NCBI GenBank assembly: GCA_018292915.2
Contig: JACVVK020000208.1
Span: 590,001-654,000 of the forward strand
Length of the DNA stretch: 64,000 nt
Direction of reading: 5' to 3'
From: Batillaria attramentaria
Lineage: Eukaryota; Mollusca; Gastropoda; Batillariidae
Shown: positions 1 to 12,229 of the stretch, piece after piece
How the letters are laid out: each line of letters opens with the position of its first letter
Position numbering within the stretch: position 1 is the first letter of the stretch
The notes under the pieces: model-generated
Seen by the model: the letters and a program-made list of their open reading frames with translations, nothing else
Told to the model about the DNA's origin: nothing
The model's database searches: none
Made by a program: the position numbers and the translations under genes

Positions 1-503
1 AATGCAATGTAAAATTCACATCTCGCCGCACAAAAAAGTTTTATCTCGAATGCCATGGATCCCCGCTCCACCAAACACGTCGACATTTACCAAAGACTGA
101 GGAGGGGAAGGGGAGGGGAAGGGGGGGGGGAGGGGAGAGATCGTATCCATTATTTGGGAAAGGCTGGTAACAAGCGGCAGGTTTGTGTAAGTGGAAATGT
201 CGTCAAACATGGTGGTAAGTGGATATAATAATGGCTGCACCTGCCTAATTGTGCCATAACTTCTCACCCGGCTACATTACCGCCGACACTAAATGCAGAA
301 GAGATTGTGTACAGTACAGCAGCGACAGAACGGACGCGTACAGTGTCATATTTCAGCACTTGATAAACTTCTTCTTTCCTTTGCGGCTTCAGTGTCCACC
401 TTGAATGGGGTGGAATTTTGATGTGCCAGTTTTGTATATACTTATATTCTGGAGTGTTTGCTTGAAGCATCGACGCATGCCAGATCCTTTGGCCGGTGGT
501 CGA
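1..503. other. Gene-free stretch
   Basis: I see no supportable gene here. There is a G-rich tract near 100-140. Open frames on the minus strand are short, have no recognisable domain and no clear splice context. Confidence 0.5.
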
Positions 504-908
504 TTAAAGATCTAAGCTCTCAACAAAACGCTTTCCGCCGAAGTGTGAAAAAGTTTTACAGTCGACCGTGCAAGCACAGTCAACTCTGTCACAGTTGCAG
601 AGTTTTCAGCGTCCCTGAAACCCCAATAAAAGCCAAGGGCAGCCTGATTTCACAGCTCAGTTTGCGTTTTGACACTGGGCGAGAAAGATCGTGCAGCACT
701 CAACATCCGCTAGACACTACAGCGACGTGTCTCGCTCACTGACCAAAAGCCAAATAATGGACGACAAACGCGTGCCCTGGTTTTATAAGGGTCACTGAAG
801 CGCTGAAAGCTCTGCGACAAGAGTTGCCAGGATTATGCACAGTCGAAGGAATCGCAGTTTTAAGAAACGCAACATTTGTGGCTTTTTGCTGAGATTGCAG
901 ACCTTTAA
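504..908. mobile_element. MITE-1 copy 1, TTAA-flanked inverted-repeat element
   Basis: This 405 bp element begins and ends with TTAA. Inside these, the left end AGATCTAAGCTCTCAACAAA is similar to the reverse complement of the right end, AGGTCTGCAATCTCAGCAAA, and the inverted similarity continues far inward. A second copy lies at 19707-20121 with the same ends. TTAA duplications are typical of piggyBac-type transposons, so a non-autonomous piggyBac-like MITE is inferred. No transposase is encoded. Confidence 0.7.
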
Positions 909-1094
909 CCCCTAAGCGTTCACTCCCCTTGAAAACGATCACAGAATTCAAGTCAAGCAAATCTCTCTACAAGGTTACTGCGAGTGGTTTACCGTGACAG
1001 AAACCTAAAGATGTTTCATTTTTTTTTTTTTTTTGGAAGAGATGAAATTAAATGAAAACTTTATTTCACTTGAGCGAGAGAGAGCGAGCGAGCG

Positions 1095-1135
<41 letters not shown>

Positions 1136-1390
1136 ATGACAATGACAATGATCCTTTATTTATCAACGGTAAAGCTATTGGCACAGTTACCATTTTCAAA
1201 CTTGCCGTTGCTACTCTAAATTTAAAAAAAAAAAAAGAGAGAAAGAAAGAAGAAGAAGAAAGAAAAAAAAATGAAGCAACAAACAAACAGTCAAGGACAA
1301 TCATGAAGCAAACAACTAAATATAAGCCAAAAAATGAAAAAAAAAACCCACAAAAAAACAAACAAACAAACAAACAAAAATCGCAACTGT

Positions 1391-1440
<50 letters not shown>

Positions 1441-1931
1441 TACCAACGTCCTTAGCACACTTTCATCCTCATAAATACCACACATACGTCAGAAATGATA
1501 GAGAACGAACGAAATGGGCAGATGAACGGGCCCGCGAGGAAGGCCTGTAGAGACACACATTCAGCGAACACCACACAACCCTCAGGACACTGAGCGACAA
1601 GACAGAACAAATTGCAAAATCCTTCATCACAGGTGTTCATCCGCCGCGGGCTAAAATTGAAGAAAAACTCCTCGGCCTTCCCTCGATCGTGACTTCGCCT
1701 CCATGCAGCTGCAGAAGCGTGATGTAATCTCCGCCTGATCAGAACCATAAAAAAACAAACTTCCTCCCGCCGGCTGTCAGGACACACTGCAGAAAGGAGA
1801 GGCCCTACTCTTAGTCTCGCGGCTAATGGCTAATATGGATACGGGTCAGAACCGTTTTCTCTGCCGTTCAGTAAATCTAAATGTCTAAATGAACAGGTTA
1901 AGGAATGCAAATGTCTGTATATTCGCTGTAA
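909..1931. repeat. Gene-free stretch with (GA)n microsatellites
   Basis: It holds a poly-T run near 1020-1034, (GA)n tracts at about 1076-1129 and 1396-1437, and A-rich low-complexity sequence between them. Open frames over the tracts are repeat artefacts. The sequence at 1450-1931 is unique, but I recognise no gene in it. Confidence 0.6.
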
Positions 1932-2330
1932 GCCTCAGGTATCACAGTCAGCCCTAATGACAAGCTTCGATCTGGAAATTAAAATTGCCATGCACAGACC
2001 GTTCAAGGGCACCGGCGCACGCCAGTACGTGACAGAAGTTAAAAAAACATAAATGTCTCCTTTCCGCTCATTGGAGTAATGCTAGTCTACTTCCTGTTTA
2101 GGCCAGAAAGCCACTTCATCCAAATCCGAGTTGGACTTGCAATGCTCGGATCGTGAGTTCGAATCCTGGCTGGAGCCAAATATTTGTGCTGGCTTTTTCA
2201 TCGTTGCCCCGTCTTTGCGATATCACCCGTATGTGGTGGAAGAGGACGTTAAACACCCAAACACCCACCGACCCCACCTCCCAACCCTCATCCAAATCCA
2301 CTCACGGCAACTTTGCCTCTAAGTTGGCTT
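1932..2330 (+). mobile_element. Repeat E copy 1, split by a nested SINE-A
   Basis: It matches other Repeat E copies at 37524, 58672 and 62231, through shared stretches such as CATGCACAGACC and GTTTAGGCCAGAAAGCC. It is interrupted at 2128-2287 by a SINE-A. The flanking 12-mer TCATCCAAATCC occurs on both sides (2116-2127 and 2288-2299), which marks a target-site duplication. Confidence 0.75.
2128..2287 (+). mobile_element. SINE-A copy (nested, 5' truncated)
   Basis: The tRNA-like B box GAGTTCGAATCC is present, followed by the conserved body (AAATATTTGTGCTGGC) and the GACGTTAAAC tail. The A box is missing. It sits inside Repeat E and has a 12 bp target-site duplication. Confidence 0.85.
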
Positions 2331-2648
2331 AGTACACATTGAAATGACCCGTTTAAAACCTACAGCCGCTATATTCACTTCTCGTTAAAAGCTGTCACCA
2401 GTTTCAGTTCGTGTTTGTTTCTGGTGGCCACTGTATTAAGACTGGCAATAGTATGTGTGAACAAGTTTCGCGTACGGCGGCGGCGGGAAGTTCCAGACAG
2501 ATAGGGCCCGTGTTCCGCCGAGGGATCTGACAGAAACACTTGCCAAGATGGGCGGGCGTTAGATCGTTGTACGTGAGGGTTTAAACCTCTTGTCTCGGAT
2601 CCGCCTCTCTAATGACCGCCTTGTTTACATCAGGGGTGTGGTTTAGCA

Positions 2649-2695
<47 letters not shown>

Positions 2696-2987
2696 TGATA
2701 TCAGTGGCATCAGAGACTGGTCAGGTGACATTAATTACGCTTGCGACTTCTCACCCAAGGTGTGTTTGCTGATAAGGCAGTAAACAATGGTTTATGGTGC
2801 AGACTGTGATAAGTCAAGCTGCATGCAGAAAAAAGAAAAGAAAAAAAAAAAGCATGCACGCTGCCGGCAGTGCGTTTGTACCGACTTTTCGTGCTGGATT
2901 ATTTCCCGAACTGAAACCGGTCATCATCATCATCGTCATTATCATCATCGTTGTCGTGGACGTCGTCATCGTCGTCATTTTACTTTC
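2331..2987. other. Gene-free stretch with (CT)n(CG)n tract
   Basis: A (CT)n tract passing into (CG)n lies at about 2650-2694, and a poly-A/G stretch at 2826-2852. A short GTC/ATC-rich tract lies at 2920-2975. No gene is recognised. Confidence 0.6.
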
Positions 2988-3106
2988 AGTGCTCCGGTTG
3001 TGAGTTCGAATCTCGGCTGTGGCCAACTAATTATTTGTGCTGGCATTTTCTTGTTGACACGTCATATCACCCTATGTGGCGGAAAAGGACGTCAAACCCT
3101 CATCCC
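2988..3106 (+). mobile_element. SINE-A fragment
   Basis: It carries the B box (GTGAGTTCGAATC), a diverged body and a GGACGTCAAAC tail. The head before the B box is missing. Confidence 0.75.
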
Positions 3107-3289
3107 CCCTCCCCCCTCCGGCAGTTTGCCTCCTGTTGCAACCCCCTGGCATGCACCTTGCCCTACCCATACATACATCACGAAAAGCACGCTACTTGTT
3201 GACAACGAAAATCATTACCAACTTGCACACTGGCGGCAAAACATGGTCCTTCAAATAAACACTAAACTCGACCGCACGTTCAATTTGTG
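3107..3289 (+). mobile_element. Repeat E fragment
   Basis: It carries the 3' half of Repeat E, with GTTTGCCTCCTGTTGCAACC and ACTTGCACACTGGC as diagnostic matches to the copies at 37.6 kb and 58.9 kb. It ends at CAATTTGTGT, directly against the next SINE-A. Confidence 0.7.
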
Positions 3290-3461
3290 TTGGGTGGCCG
3301 AATGGTAGTGCGTTGGACTTCTAATGCTCGGGTCACGAGTTCGCATCCCGGCTGGGGCCAAATATTTGTGCTGGCTTTTTCATCGTTGACCCCGTCTTTG
3401 ATATCACCCGTAAGTGGTGGAAAAGGACGTTAAAACCCCCAAACACCCATCCACCCACCCT
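3290..3461 (+). mobile_element. SINE-A copy
   Basis: This copy has the A box region GGTGGCCGAATGGTAG, a slightly changed B box (GAGTTCGCATCCC), the body, and the GGACGTTAAAAC tail. The 5' GGAGCCGG is lost at the junction with Repeat E. Confidence 0.85.
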
Positions 3462-3871
3462 GATAGTGTGCTTTGCACGGAGTAGGTACCGAATAGGGTT
3501 TCGGAACCGGTCCAGGTGTAACTGTGGCCGATACCCACAGAGCCATGGTGGAACCCCGATTCCGTCTGACGTGGTCTGTGACAGGTGCGGAAAGGTATGC
3601 TCCTCCATACATCGGACATCGGCACGCCGCCACTCACACGGCAAGAGGCGTGAAGGGTAACGGGAGATAATTGCTATGCTGATGAAAGTCTTGTTCGCGG
3701 TTACCTACCCTGGCCGACAGGTGCTGCCACCTGTGGCAACTGGGACCCTGAGAAGCGATGATCAACGTGACTTGTAGATAGACAAGGACGAAGCTCATCC
3801 GTGCTGGTGAGGTTCCCTTTTTCAGGCCGTGTCTGATGGTTATGATCCAGGTGGTATAATTATCATACGCC

Positions 3872-3917
<46 letters not shown>

Positions 3918-4050
3918 TGTGCGCGTGCGTATGTGTGTGTGCGCGCGCGTGTGTGCCGGTTGAAGAAGAAAAAAACATTCGTGGGATGATGGCCAAAGAG
4001 AGAAACTATGATTTTGATGCTTTATTTCACAACGGTAGTGAGTGTTTTGG
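3462..4050. repeat. Gene-free stretch ending in a (GT)n tract
   Basis: Unique sequence lies at 3462-3870 with no recognised gene. A compound (GT)n/(GC)n tract lies at about 3872-3954. Confidence 0.6.
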
Positions 4051-4236
4051 AGTTTAACGTCCTTTTCCACCACGTAAGGACGGGGCAACGAGAAAAAGGC
4101 CAGTACAAATATTCGGCCGCAGCCGGGATTCGAACTCACGACCCGAGCATTGAAGGTCAACGCGATCCTCTCTCCGCCCTTGGAACAGGATTGACGCTCT
4201 ACCATTCGGCTATTCCGGCTATTCCGGCTCCCCTTA
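4051..4236 (-). mobile_element. SINE-A copy (reverse)
   Basis: Reverse complement of the SINE-A consensus. GTTTAACGTCC lies at its left, the B-box complement GGGATTCGAACTC in the middle, and the CCGGCTCCCC head at right. A short insertion near 4160-4190 disrupts the head. Confidence 0.8.
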
Positions 4237-5229
<993 letters not shown>

Positions 5230-5600
5230 TCTTTGTATAGGCCTACGTGTCAATAGTACTACGTCGGTGCCGACAATCCTACGGTCGATAGTCCTACGTG
5301 TCGGTAGTCCGACGATGTTTGCGACTTTTGTATCGATGGTCCGAATTTCGATAGTCCTACGTGTCGATAGCCCTAAACTTGCTCAAAGTCTCCTCAGTCC
5401 TACATGTCGATAGTCCTACACTTGCTCGAAGTCTCCTCAGTCCTACATGTCGATATCCCTACACTTGCTCAAAGTCTCGTCAGTCGTACATGTCGATAGC
5501 CCTACACTTGCTCGAAGTCTCGTCAGCCCTACGTGTCGATAGTCCTTCACTTTCGAGGTTTCCTTTTGATTTTATTCAGAGGCGATGATAGTCCTACTGG
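5230..5600 (+). repeat. Minisatellite, left arm of an inverted pair
   Basis: Degenerate tandem units contain GTCGATAGTCCTACGTGT-like cores mixed with CTTGCTCGAAGTCTC spacers. The core is the reverse complement of the unit in the array at 5985-6410. Confidence 0.8.
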
Positions 5601-5638
5601 TCGCGACTGATACCGGTACATACTCCCACACCGTGCGG

Positions 5639-5814
5639 GGGAGCCGGGGTGGTCGAATGGTAGAGCGGTGGACTTCTAATGCTCGGGTCGTGAGTTCGAT
5701 CCCGGCTGGCGCCAAATATTTGTGCCGGCTTTTTCATCGTTGCCCCGTCATTAATATCACCCTATGTGGTTGAAAAGGACGTTAAACCCCCAAACCCCTA
5801 CCCACCCACCCCCA
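5639..5814 (+). mobile_element. SINE-A copy between the two minisatellite arms
   Basis: Near-complete copy: GGGAGCCGGGGTGG head, A box with GAATGGTAGAGCGG, B box GAGTTCGATCCC, and GGACGTTAAAC tail. It sits in the spacer between the inverted arrays. Confidence 0.9.
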
Positions 5815-5984
5815 CACTGTGCGTCTTTGTCGAATCATCAAATTGTTTGATCGCTCTCTTTCTGTCTGTCTGTCTGTCTCTCAGATTAATTGATGTTGCA
5901 AATGAAAGGACTATCGAGCAGTAGGACTATCTACCGGACGAGGAAACAAGTTAAAGAAGCATAGGACTAGCAACACGCAGCATT

Positions 5985-6410
5985 AATGATATGTAGGACT
6001 GAAGATACCATAGAGCGTAGGACTATCGACACGTAGGACTATGGAGAATTTGGACTATAGACACGTAGGACTATGGGGAATTTCAACTGTCGACACGTAG
6101 GCCTATGGGGAATTTGGACTGTCGACACGTAGGACTATGGGGAGTTTGGACTATCGACACGTAGGACTATGGGGAATTAGGACTATCGACACGTAGGACT
6201 ATGGGGAATTTGGACTATCGACACGTAGAATTATGGGGAATTTGGACTATCGACACGTAGGACTATGGGGAATTTGGACTGTCGACACGTAGGACTATGG
6301 GGAATTTGGACTATCGACACGTAGAACTATGGGGAATTTGGACTATCGACACGTAGGACTATGGGGAATTTGGACTATCGACACGTTGGACTATTGACAC
6401 GTTGGACTAG
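5985..6410 (-). repeat. Minisatellite, right arm of the inverted pair (~32 bp units)
   Basis: About twelve head-to-tail copies of a ~32 bp unit built from GACTATCGACACGTAGGACT followed by ATGGGGAATTTG. The unit core is the reverse complement of the left-arm core. Confidence 0.9.
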
Positions 6411-7727
6411 TTACACGCACACGCGGCTGCTTGGGATATAAAATGTGTGTATATCAGTCTTGCACTTGCAGTCTGTGCACAGCGTTTGGTCTTTCAGTGT
6501 TTGCTTGCGATGGCTCGGTGCGTCATCGGTCGTAACTGACAAGCGAGGGACTCCGCCCGGGGAGGGTGGGGGGGGGAGAGTCAGGTCAGTGGGGGTGTAC
6601 TTGACAGTGCACATCCGACGAATTTCTCGACCCCAGTCAGTGGTCAGTACAGGCTGAAAGTCATGGAGTCACAGAAACTGAAGTCAGTTCAGTGCGACAC
6701 TTGATGAGAACTAATGTGCGATCATAGAGTTTATCAGACACCTAACTCACCCCACCCCGTCTTTCTCTTTCTCTCCGGCTTCGCCCAAGGCCTGTACAAA
6801 CATTTGATGAAACATAGCCACTAGACCAGACCGAATAAACTCTAACCATAATTTTTCTCCTACAAATTTTGCTTTATTCACCCATTTTATCTCTCTACAG
6901 TTTTACTAAGTTTATATTGCACGATACTTAATTATACTAACGTGAAACATTTTCACTGGCAAACCGTGGCAATATGTCTATCAATTTACACTGGTCACTT
7001 GTTTTATGCGGGTTTTTTTTCATCGCTATCTTTCTTTGGTATTTCATTGGTCATGTACATATGTGTATCTGTGCGTGTGATTTTTTGTTGTTGTTGTATA
7101 GTTTTCCTAGTTTAGCAAGGACAAGACAGAAGACAGATCTTTGTACCTATGTCTCTTTATCCTTGGAAACTTTCGTTTCATTCCATTTCATTTCATTCAG
7201 TTCACCTCTCTCTCTCTCTCTCTCTCTCGCTGGGCCGGTTACTTCCACCTTGAATCGATTGACAACCAGGTGGCGTACAGGTGAAACTGGCGTGTCTCTC
7301 TCAGCCAACCACAACGTCTCCTGCAGCCGTGCTTCCGGTCCTACCTCTGGGAGCGCACCCTGGCAGAGAAATCCTGGCAAGGGAGGTAATTTGAGCCACA
7401 TGGAACGGTTTGTTTACGAACGTGTTGGTAGTTAGGGCCCCTGGTACCAGGGCGCCATTGTACAATACAAACGTCTGTGTATTCTTGTCTTTTCTGCTCT
7501 TTTCGCACATGCCTGTGGAAACAGAAGAAAACAGGTCTCAGGGTCGACTTTCTGCTGTCAATTGTCAGTACATGTACCGACGTAGCTGTTCAGTGTACAC
7601 TAGTCACCTTCCTCAGTCGGTTTCAGCGCAGTTCAGTCGCTTCCATACTTTGCTCATCAGTCGCCGGAATTCATCACTGAGTGCCGGAACGTGATTTGTT
7701 CTAGTCAAGTCTTCGCGCATCACTCAC

Positions 7728-7785
<58 letters not shown>
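6411..7785. other. Gene-free stretch
   Basis: No gene is recognised. It contains a (CT)n tract at 7206-7229 and a (GT)n tract at about 7731-7784. Open frames on both strands have no conserved domain. Confidence 0.5.
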
Positions 7786-7787
<2 letters not shown>

Positions 7788-7952
7788 GGATTTGAACGTC
7801 CTTTTCCACCATGTATGTGGCCATGGGTGACTGATATCAAAGACTATCAAGATATCAATATTTAACCCCAGCCGGCCGCGATTCGAACTAAGCCGGACGA
7901 ACCCGAGCATTGAAAGTCCAAAGCTTTAACATTTGGCTATCCCGGCTCCCCA
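7786..7952 (-). mobile_element. SINE-A copy (reverse, diverged)
   Basis: GAACGTCCTTTTCCACCA at left, the B-box complement CGATTCGAACT, and the head ending CCGGCTCCCC at right are recognisable. The middle is rearranged. Confidence 0.75.
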
Positions 7953-8051
7953 ATTAGTCAGATCAGCATGATCGACTTGTTTGTCTGGATTGAGTAGTGT
8001 TCAGACGGACTGTTAAGTTAGGGTACTACCTGTCCCTGCCCACTGACTGAC

Positions 8052-8360
8052 TGCAATAGACGACTCCACTCGACAAGCCCCGAGGCCAAAGCCCCATCTC
8101 TTTACTCTGCCGTGTATTAGCAAAACACAGTACGTCCATGACGTCATTTTATTGAATAATGGGGTGATTTCAAGATGAAAGAGACTGACGTCATGGTCTT
8201 TTTCCTTAAATGACGTCAAAAGACTTACTGCTCTCTTTCCACGTTTCAGTCATATCGAACTACATGATTGTGGTTCCCTCTCTGTAGTGTCTGGTAAGAA
8301 AGTTTGCCATGTGTTGTGCTCAGTATCCCGCGGCATGCGATCGGCTGAATTTTGGGGGCT
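8052..8360 (-). mobile_element. MITE-2 copy (reverse)
   Basis: It carries AATAGACGACTCCACTCGAC and the CAAAACACAGTACGTCCATG and GGTCTTTTTCC blocks shared with copies at 52.1, 54.3 and 57.8 kb in the other orientation. The terminal motif GACTCCACTC is shared between left and right ends of the better copies. Confidence 0.75.
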
Positions 8361-8482
8361 CGAGTTCAAGTCCCGGAGCCAGATATTTGTACTGGCCTTT
8401 GTCTCGTTGCCCCGTCTTTGATATCACCCATACGTAGTGGAAAGGGAGGTTAAACTTACAACTTGAACACCCAACCACCTAT
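8361..8482 (+). mobile_element. SINE-A fragment
   Basis: B box GAGTTCAAGTCCC, AGATATTTGTACTGGCC body, and a diverged GGGAGGTTAAAC tail. The head is absent. Confidence 0.75.
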
Positions 8483-8486
8483 CCAC

Positions 8487-8596
8487 CACCAACGTTTAGT
8501 AGAGTACTCGTTGTCTCCCGTGTAGTGACTAGAGGTGACCGCACCAACGTTTAGTAGAGTACTCGTTGTCTCCCGTGTAGTGACTAGAGGTGACCG
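8487..8596. repeat. Exact 55 bp tandem duplication
   Basis: Two identical 55 bp units (8487-8541 and 8542-8596), each beginning CACCAACGTTTAGTAGAG. Zero divergence implies a recent duplication. Confidence 0.95.
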
Positions 8597-8822
8597 CACT
8601 CCCCGCTGGGGTGAACCGTAGACGTTGTTGGCAGAGTCGTGTAAAAAGGCGCATTATTTTACTGACTTGATACGCACGGGCTACACTGTGTCTCAGGCCA
8701 GTACACTCTGGATTCCCGAGAAATTATGTGTCGTGGAAGAATGGCATCCACTGAGTCACCGCAGTTACGCTGCAGCTTGATGCAGGGGAGCTAAATCCTG
8801 TTCCAGGCTGCAGCTGTCTCAG

Positions 8823-8906
<84 letters not shown>

Positions 8907-9070
8907 GAAACGAAACAAAACGAAATCTTGAAACATTTTTTTAGAAAACGGCCAAAATTGTTGGTCTGCAGGCCAATTTTCAAATTTGCTGTTTCTAAAA
9001 CAATGTAAAAATTTATGTACGGTATCACAGCTGAACTGATGATACCAAAACTGCCGAGAACAGAGCCGGC

Positions 9071-9122
<52 letters not shown>

Positions 9123-9222
9123 ACGAAAACTTTAAACCTTTCTTTGAAAAAGACCAAATCATTCAAACTTGCTCAGTGTTCCTAAAAAATGTAAATATTC
9201 AAACTAAATACCAAAAAGGACT

Positions 9223-9254
<32 letters not shown>
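8597..9254. repeat. Three (GA)n microsatellites in gene-free DNA
   Basis: (GA)n tracts lie at about 8827-8906, 9073-9118 and 9225-9254, separated by AT-rich spacers that resemble each other (GAAACATTTT and AAAACTTTAAACC segments). No gene is seen. Confidence 0.75.
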
Positions 9255-9260
<6 letters not shown>

Positions 9261-9364
9261 GGGTGGGTGTTTGGGGGTTTAACGTCCTTTTCCACCACAT
9301 ACGGATGATATCAAAGACGGGGCAACGATGAAAAGGCCAGCACAAATATTTGGCTCCAGCCGGG
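9255..9364 (-). mobile_element. SINE-A copy (reverse, head lost)
   Basis: Tail and body are intact, from GGTTTAACGTCC to CAGCCGGG. The sequence then passes straight into (GA)n at the B-box position, so the tRNA-like head has been lost or replaced by microsatellite. Confidence 0.85.
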
Positions 9365-9910
9365 AGAGAGAGAGAGAGAGAGGGGGGAGGGGAGGGGGGG
9401 GGACCAGAACGAGACCCTCAGTTAATCTTGCATGCCTTCCCTTTCTCACATATCATATCTCAAGCGGCTGGCCGGGATTACATACGCCTTCAGCCCAAAT
9501 GGCAGAGTCCGCCGTGTCATCTTGTCCTCTTTCGTTTTGTTAGCTTAACTGAGTTCAGTCATACAACACAGCGGCGTTTTGATAATCATTATGGCTTCAA
9601 GGTCAAACTGTGTTTGCGCCCAACTCACTCCCATGTAAACATCTCAAGATATCGTCTTTAATACCGAGTCAAGCACCTGTTTAATCAGGAAATCCTCCCC
9701 AGCGTGGCAATTTCAATTAAAATCCCCTTCGGTTCTGCACGTGCGAGTGGTGACCCTTTTAGCTGACCTAGTCCCCGCTCACCCTAGCACGTGGTGAGAA
9801 TATGAACGTCTTATCTTCGGTGTTCCTTCATGGCCAGCGGCACATGCACAGAAACCGGGGGGACCGCCGCGCAGTTTGCCCACACGTGGGAGTTCCGCCG
9901 ATCATTGTGC

Positions 9911-9959
<49 letters not shown>

Positions 9960-10892
9960 GTGTGTGTCCCATGCACCGCTCCGGGAAAAGTTCAGTCAGT
10001 TTCACTGATGCCGCGAGGGTTCTTATAAACAGTAAGACTGACTATGATTCTCAAAAATTATGACGGAAAGTGTATGGATTTATAGATGCAAAACATAGTA
10101 GTAGGCTATTTGGTACAATCTTTATGTTATGATATGTATTGTTATTCTCCCTTCTCGCAGCCTGCTGTGTATTCATAAATAAAGGAGATACCATAAAACT
10201 ATGTTGATTAATAAATTATATAAAGTAACTATACTATAAATAATGAGCCTCATACCCCAACAGAAGAAGCAGAAAAAAATCATCATTTTCACGCCCCCCC
10301 TCTCTTCCTCCTCCCCCCCTCCCCATACGTTAAACTCCCAAACCCCCCCCCCCCCTCTCTGTGTGTTACTCTCGACCTGTCAAATATGTAAGGACGGACA
10401 AAAACCACGTGCGCTAAGATCTTACTACGCCCAACAAAACCAAAGGGCCCATCAGTGGACAGGCCAGGCAACGGTGGCGAAATATACGGCCACTTGACAG
10501 GTTTAATTCCTGCATCAATTCCCCCGATAGATTGGCCGATGATCCGAGATTTCTTGGTCGTCAAGGGGCCGGCCGAGGGGTTGGGTTTAGCGCGGCAACA
10601 CGGGGACTAGCCGAAAAGTATTATTTTATCGGGCAGGGCCGATCAAAGTTGGGTTCTTCCATGCTCCTGGCTGGAGAGGGGCAAAATTTATTTGACGTTC
10701 TTCGCGGTTGCTCATTTCCGCTGTGATCAGACCTGTCTTGTTTTTGTAGGGATAGACTGTAAACTAAAACAAACAGTCCAGCCATATTTGATCTACAGCC
10801 GACCATGGTTGCTCGAAAACAAGCGATGTTTCTTGATAACTGTTCAAGTTAGGTGGATTGTCTTGGGTTTGCAACTTTGGGGGGGGGGGGGG
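9365..10892. other. Gene-free stretch
   Basis: It contains a G-rich stretch near 9383-9402, a (GT)n tract at 9912-9967 and C-runs at 10297-10355. No recognisable coding region; the longer open frames lack any known motif. Confidence 0.5.
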
Positions 10893-11180
10893 TGCTTCCC
10901 TTGGTATGACACAGCATACAGTGTCATGATGTGGATGATTGCCGCAGGCGCCGTAGTGACGTTCCCGAACCTGGTTAACACCGGGATATTTATGACAGGA
11001 AGCGCGGAATGCGGCCCTATCAAGCAGACCCAAACCACAAGGACCACCATAGAACCAACATACCATCATCCTCATCTACTTTTAAAAAAAAAAATGCCTC
11101 CACTTGCGAGCTCTCGGTGGATTCCACCCATGAACTGGGAGGAACACCACTGGAGCTGGCGAAGGCTTGGGGCAGCAAAA
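10893..11180 (+). mobile_element. SINE-D copy (5' truncated)
   Basis: It matches the 3' two thirds of the element at 16430-16905: GATGTGGATGATT, GGGATATT(T/C)ATGACAGGAAGCG, and TCTGGGAGGAACACCAC-like ends. A long plus-strand open frame over this region is therefore not a gene. Confidence 0.8.
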
Positions 11181-11959
11181 ACGAAAGTTGGCATTGAACA
11201 GACATGGTCATCTTCACTTTTGCTGAGCAGGAATCTTAGCAGGAGGATTGAATACTTTGACTTAGCAGCTGTTCTTGACGTAAATCAGTCAGGTTTTCGT
11301 ACATGCCGGTCGTTGCTAACACTTCTTAAACTATTTACTGCAATAGTCAACAAAGATAAGATATACAGAAACGAGGAAGCAAACGTAAAGAGAATCACAG
11401 GTCAATGTTTTCTGCACAGCGTCCATCTTCGTCTTCCCAGTTCTGTACCGACCCCGCGAGTCTCACTGATGAAGTGCACAACTGAGGCGCCGGCTTAGCC
11501 TCGGTGCAGGAACAATGGGTGAACACCGGTTGATGAACGACCTCAAAGTCTTTATGTGCCTATGTCCACCCAGTTTTCAACATACACCCCCCCATCCACC
11601 CCACACCATCACCTCCCTTCTGCCCCCCTCCGCGCCCAGGTGCGAACAGACGTATTTTATTCGCTCCCCAGAAACGTGCCCATCGGGGACATTTTTCCTG
11701 TCGACGACAGCGCCACAAGCACGCCTAGCGGCGGGGAGGAGATAACCCCGTCTGAACCTGGTCCCCTAAATCGTGTGCAAGGGGGGTGCGTTAGTTTGCA
11801 CCCTCTCAGCGAGCCTGACACCCCGCTTCGATTGTTCTCGCAAATTACAGCGCTGCCCTGCCGGTACTGTTTGGCCGACCTGTCTCAGGATCTCGCATTA
11901 TTTTCTCTAATCCGACCCTCCCCCCTCTTCCTCCCCCCTCGCCCCCCCCCCCACACGCA

Positions 11960-12024
<65 letters not shown>

Positions 12025-12030
12025 AAGGAG
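11181..12030. other. Gene-free stretch with one weak exon candidate
   Basis: A weak exon candidate begins after the CCCAG at 11640 and reads through acidic Ser/Thr-rich sequence (SATSTPSGGEE) to about 11760. No neighbours or family support it. A (CA)n tract fills about 11957-12022. Confidence 0.3.
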
Positions 12031-12186
12031 GGGTGTTTAACGTCCTTTTCCACTACATACGGGTGATATCAAAGACGGAGCAACGATGAAAAAGCCAGCA
12101 CAAATGTTTGGCCCCAGCCGGGATACGAACTCACGACCCGAGCATTAGAAGTCCAACGCTCTACCATTCGGGTCACCCCTGCTCCC
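12031..12186 (-). mobile_element. SINE-A copy (reverse)
   Basis: GTTTAACGTCC at left, GGGATACGAACTC at the B box, and CTGCTCCCC at the head end. It follows directly on the (CA)n microsatellite. Confidence 0.85.
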
Positions 12187-12229
12187 CGCGCACAAAAGGA
12201 AAAGGGCACTTATATGAAAACGACCACCA

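Noticed and set aside
736..960. Minus-strand frame with a plausible composition
   Set aside because: It lies mostly inside MITE-1, which recurs at 19.7 kb with the same kind of frame.
1033..1455. 140-codon Glu/Arg/Lys-rich frame
   Set aside because: It is the translation of (GA)n and A-rich tracts.
5230..6410. CRISPR-like array of 32 bp units
   Set aside because: The units are contiguous without unique spacers, and the genome is clearly animal.
10692..11498. 268-codon plus-strand open frame containing NQSGFR, which recalls reverse transcriptase
   Set aside because: Most of it overlays a SINE-D copy and its flanks, and no other reverse-transcriptase motif follows in order.
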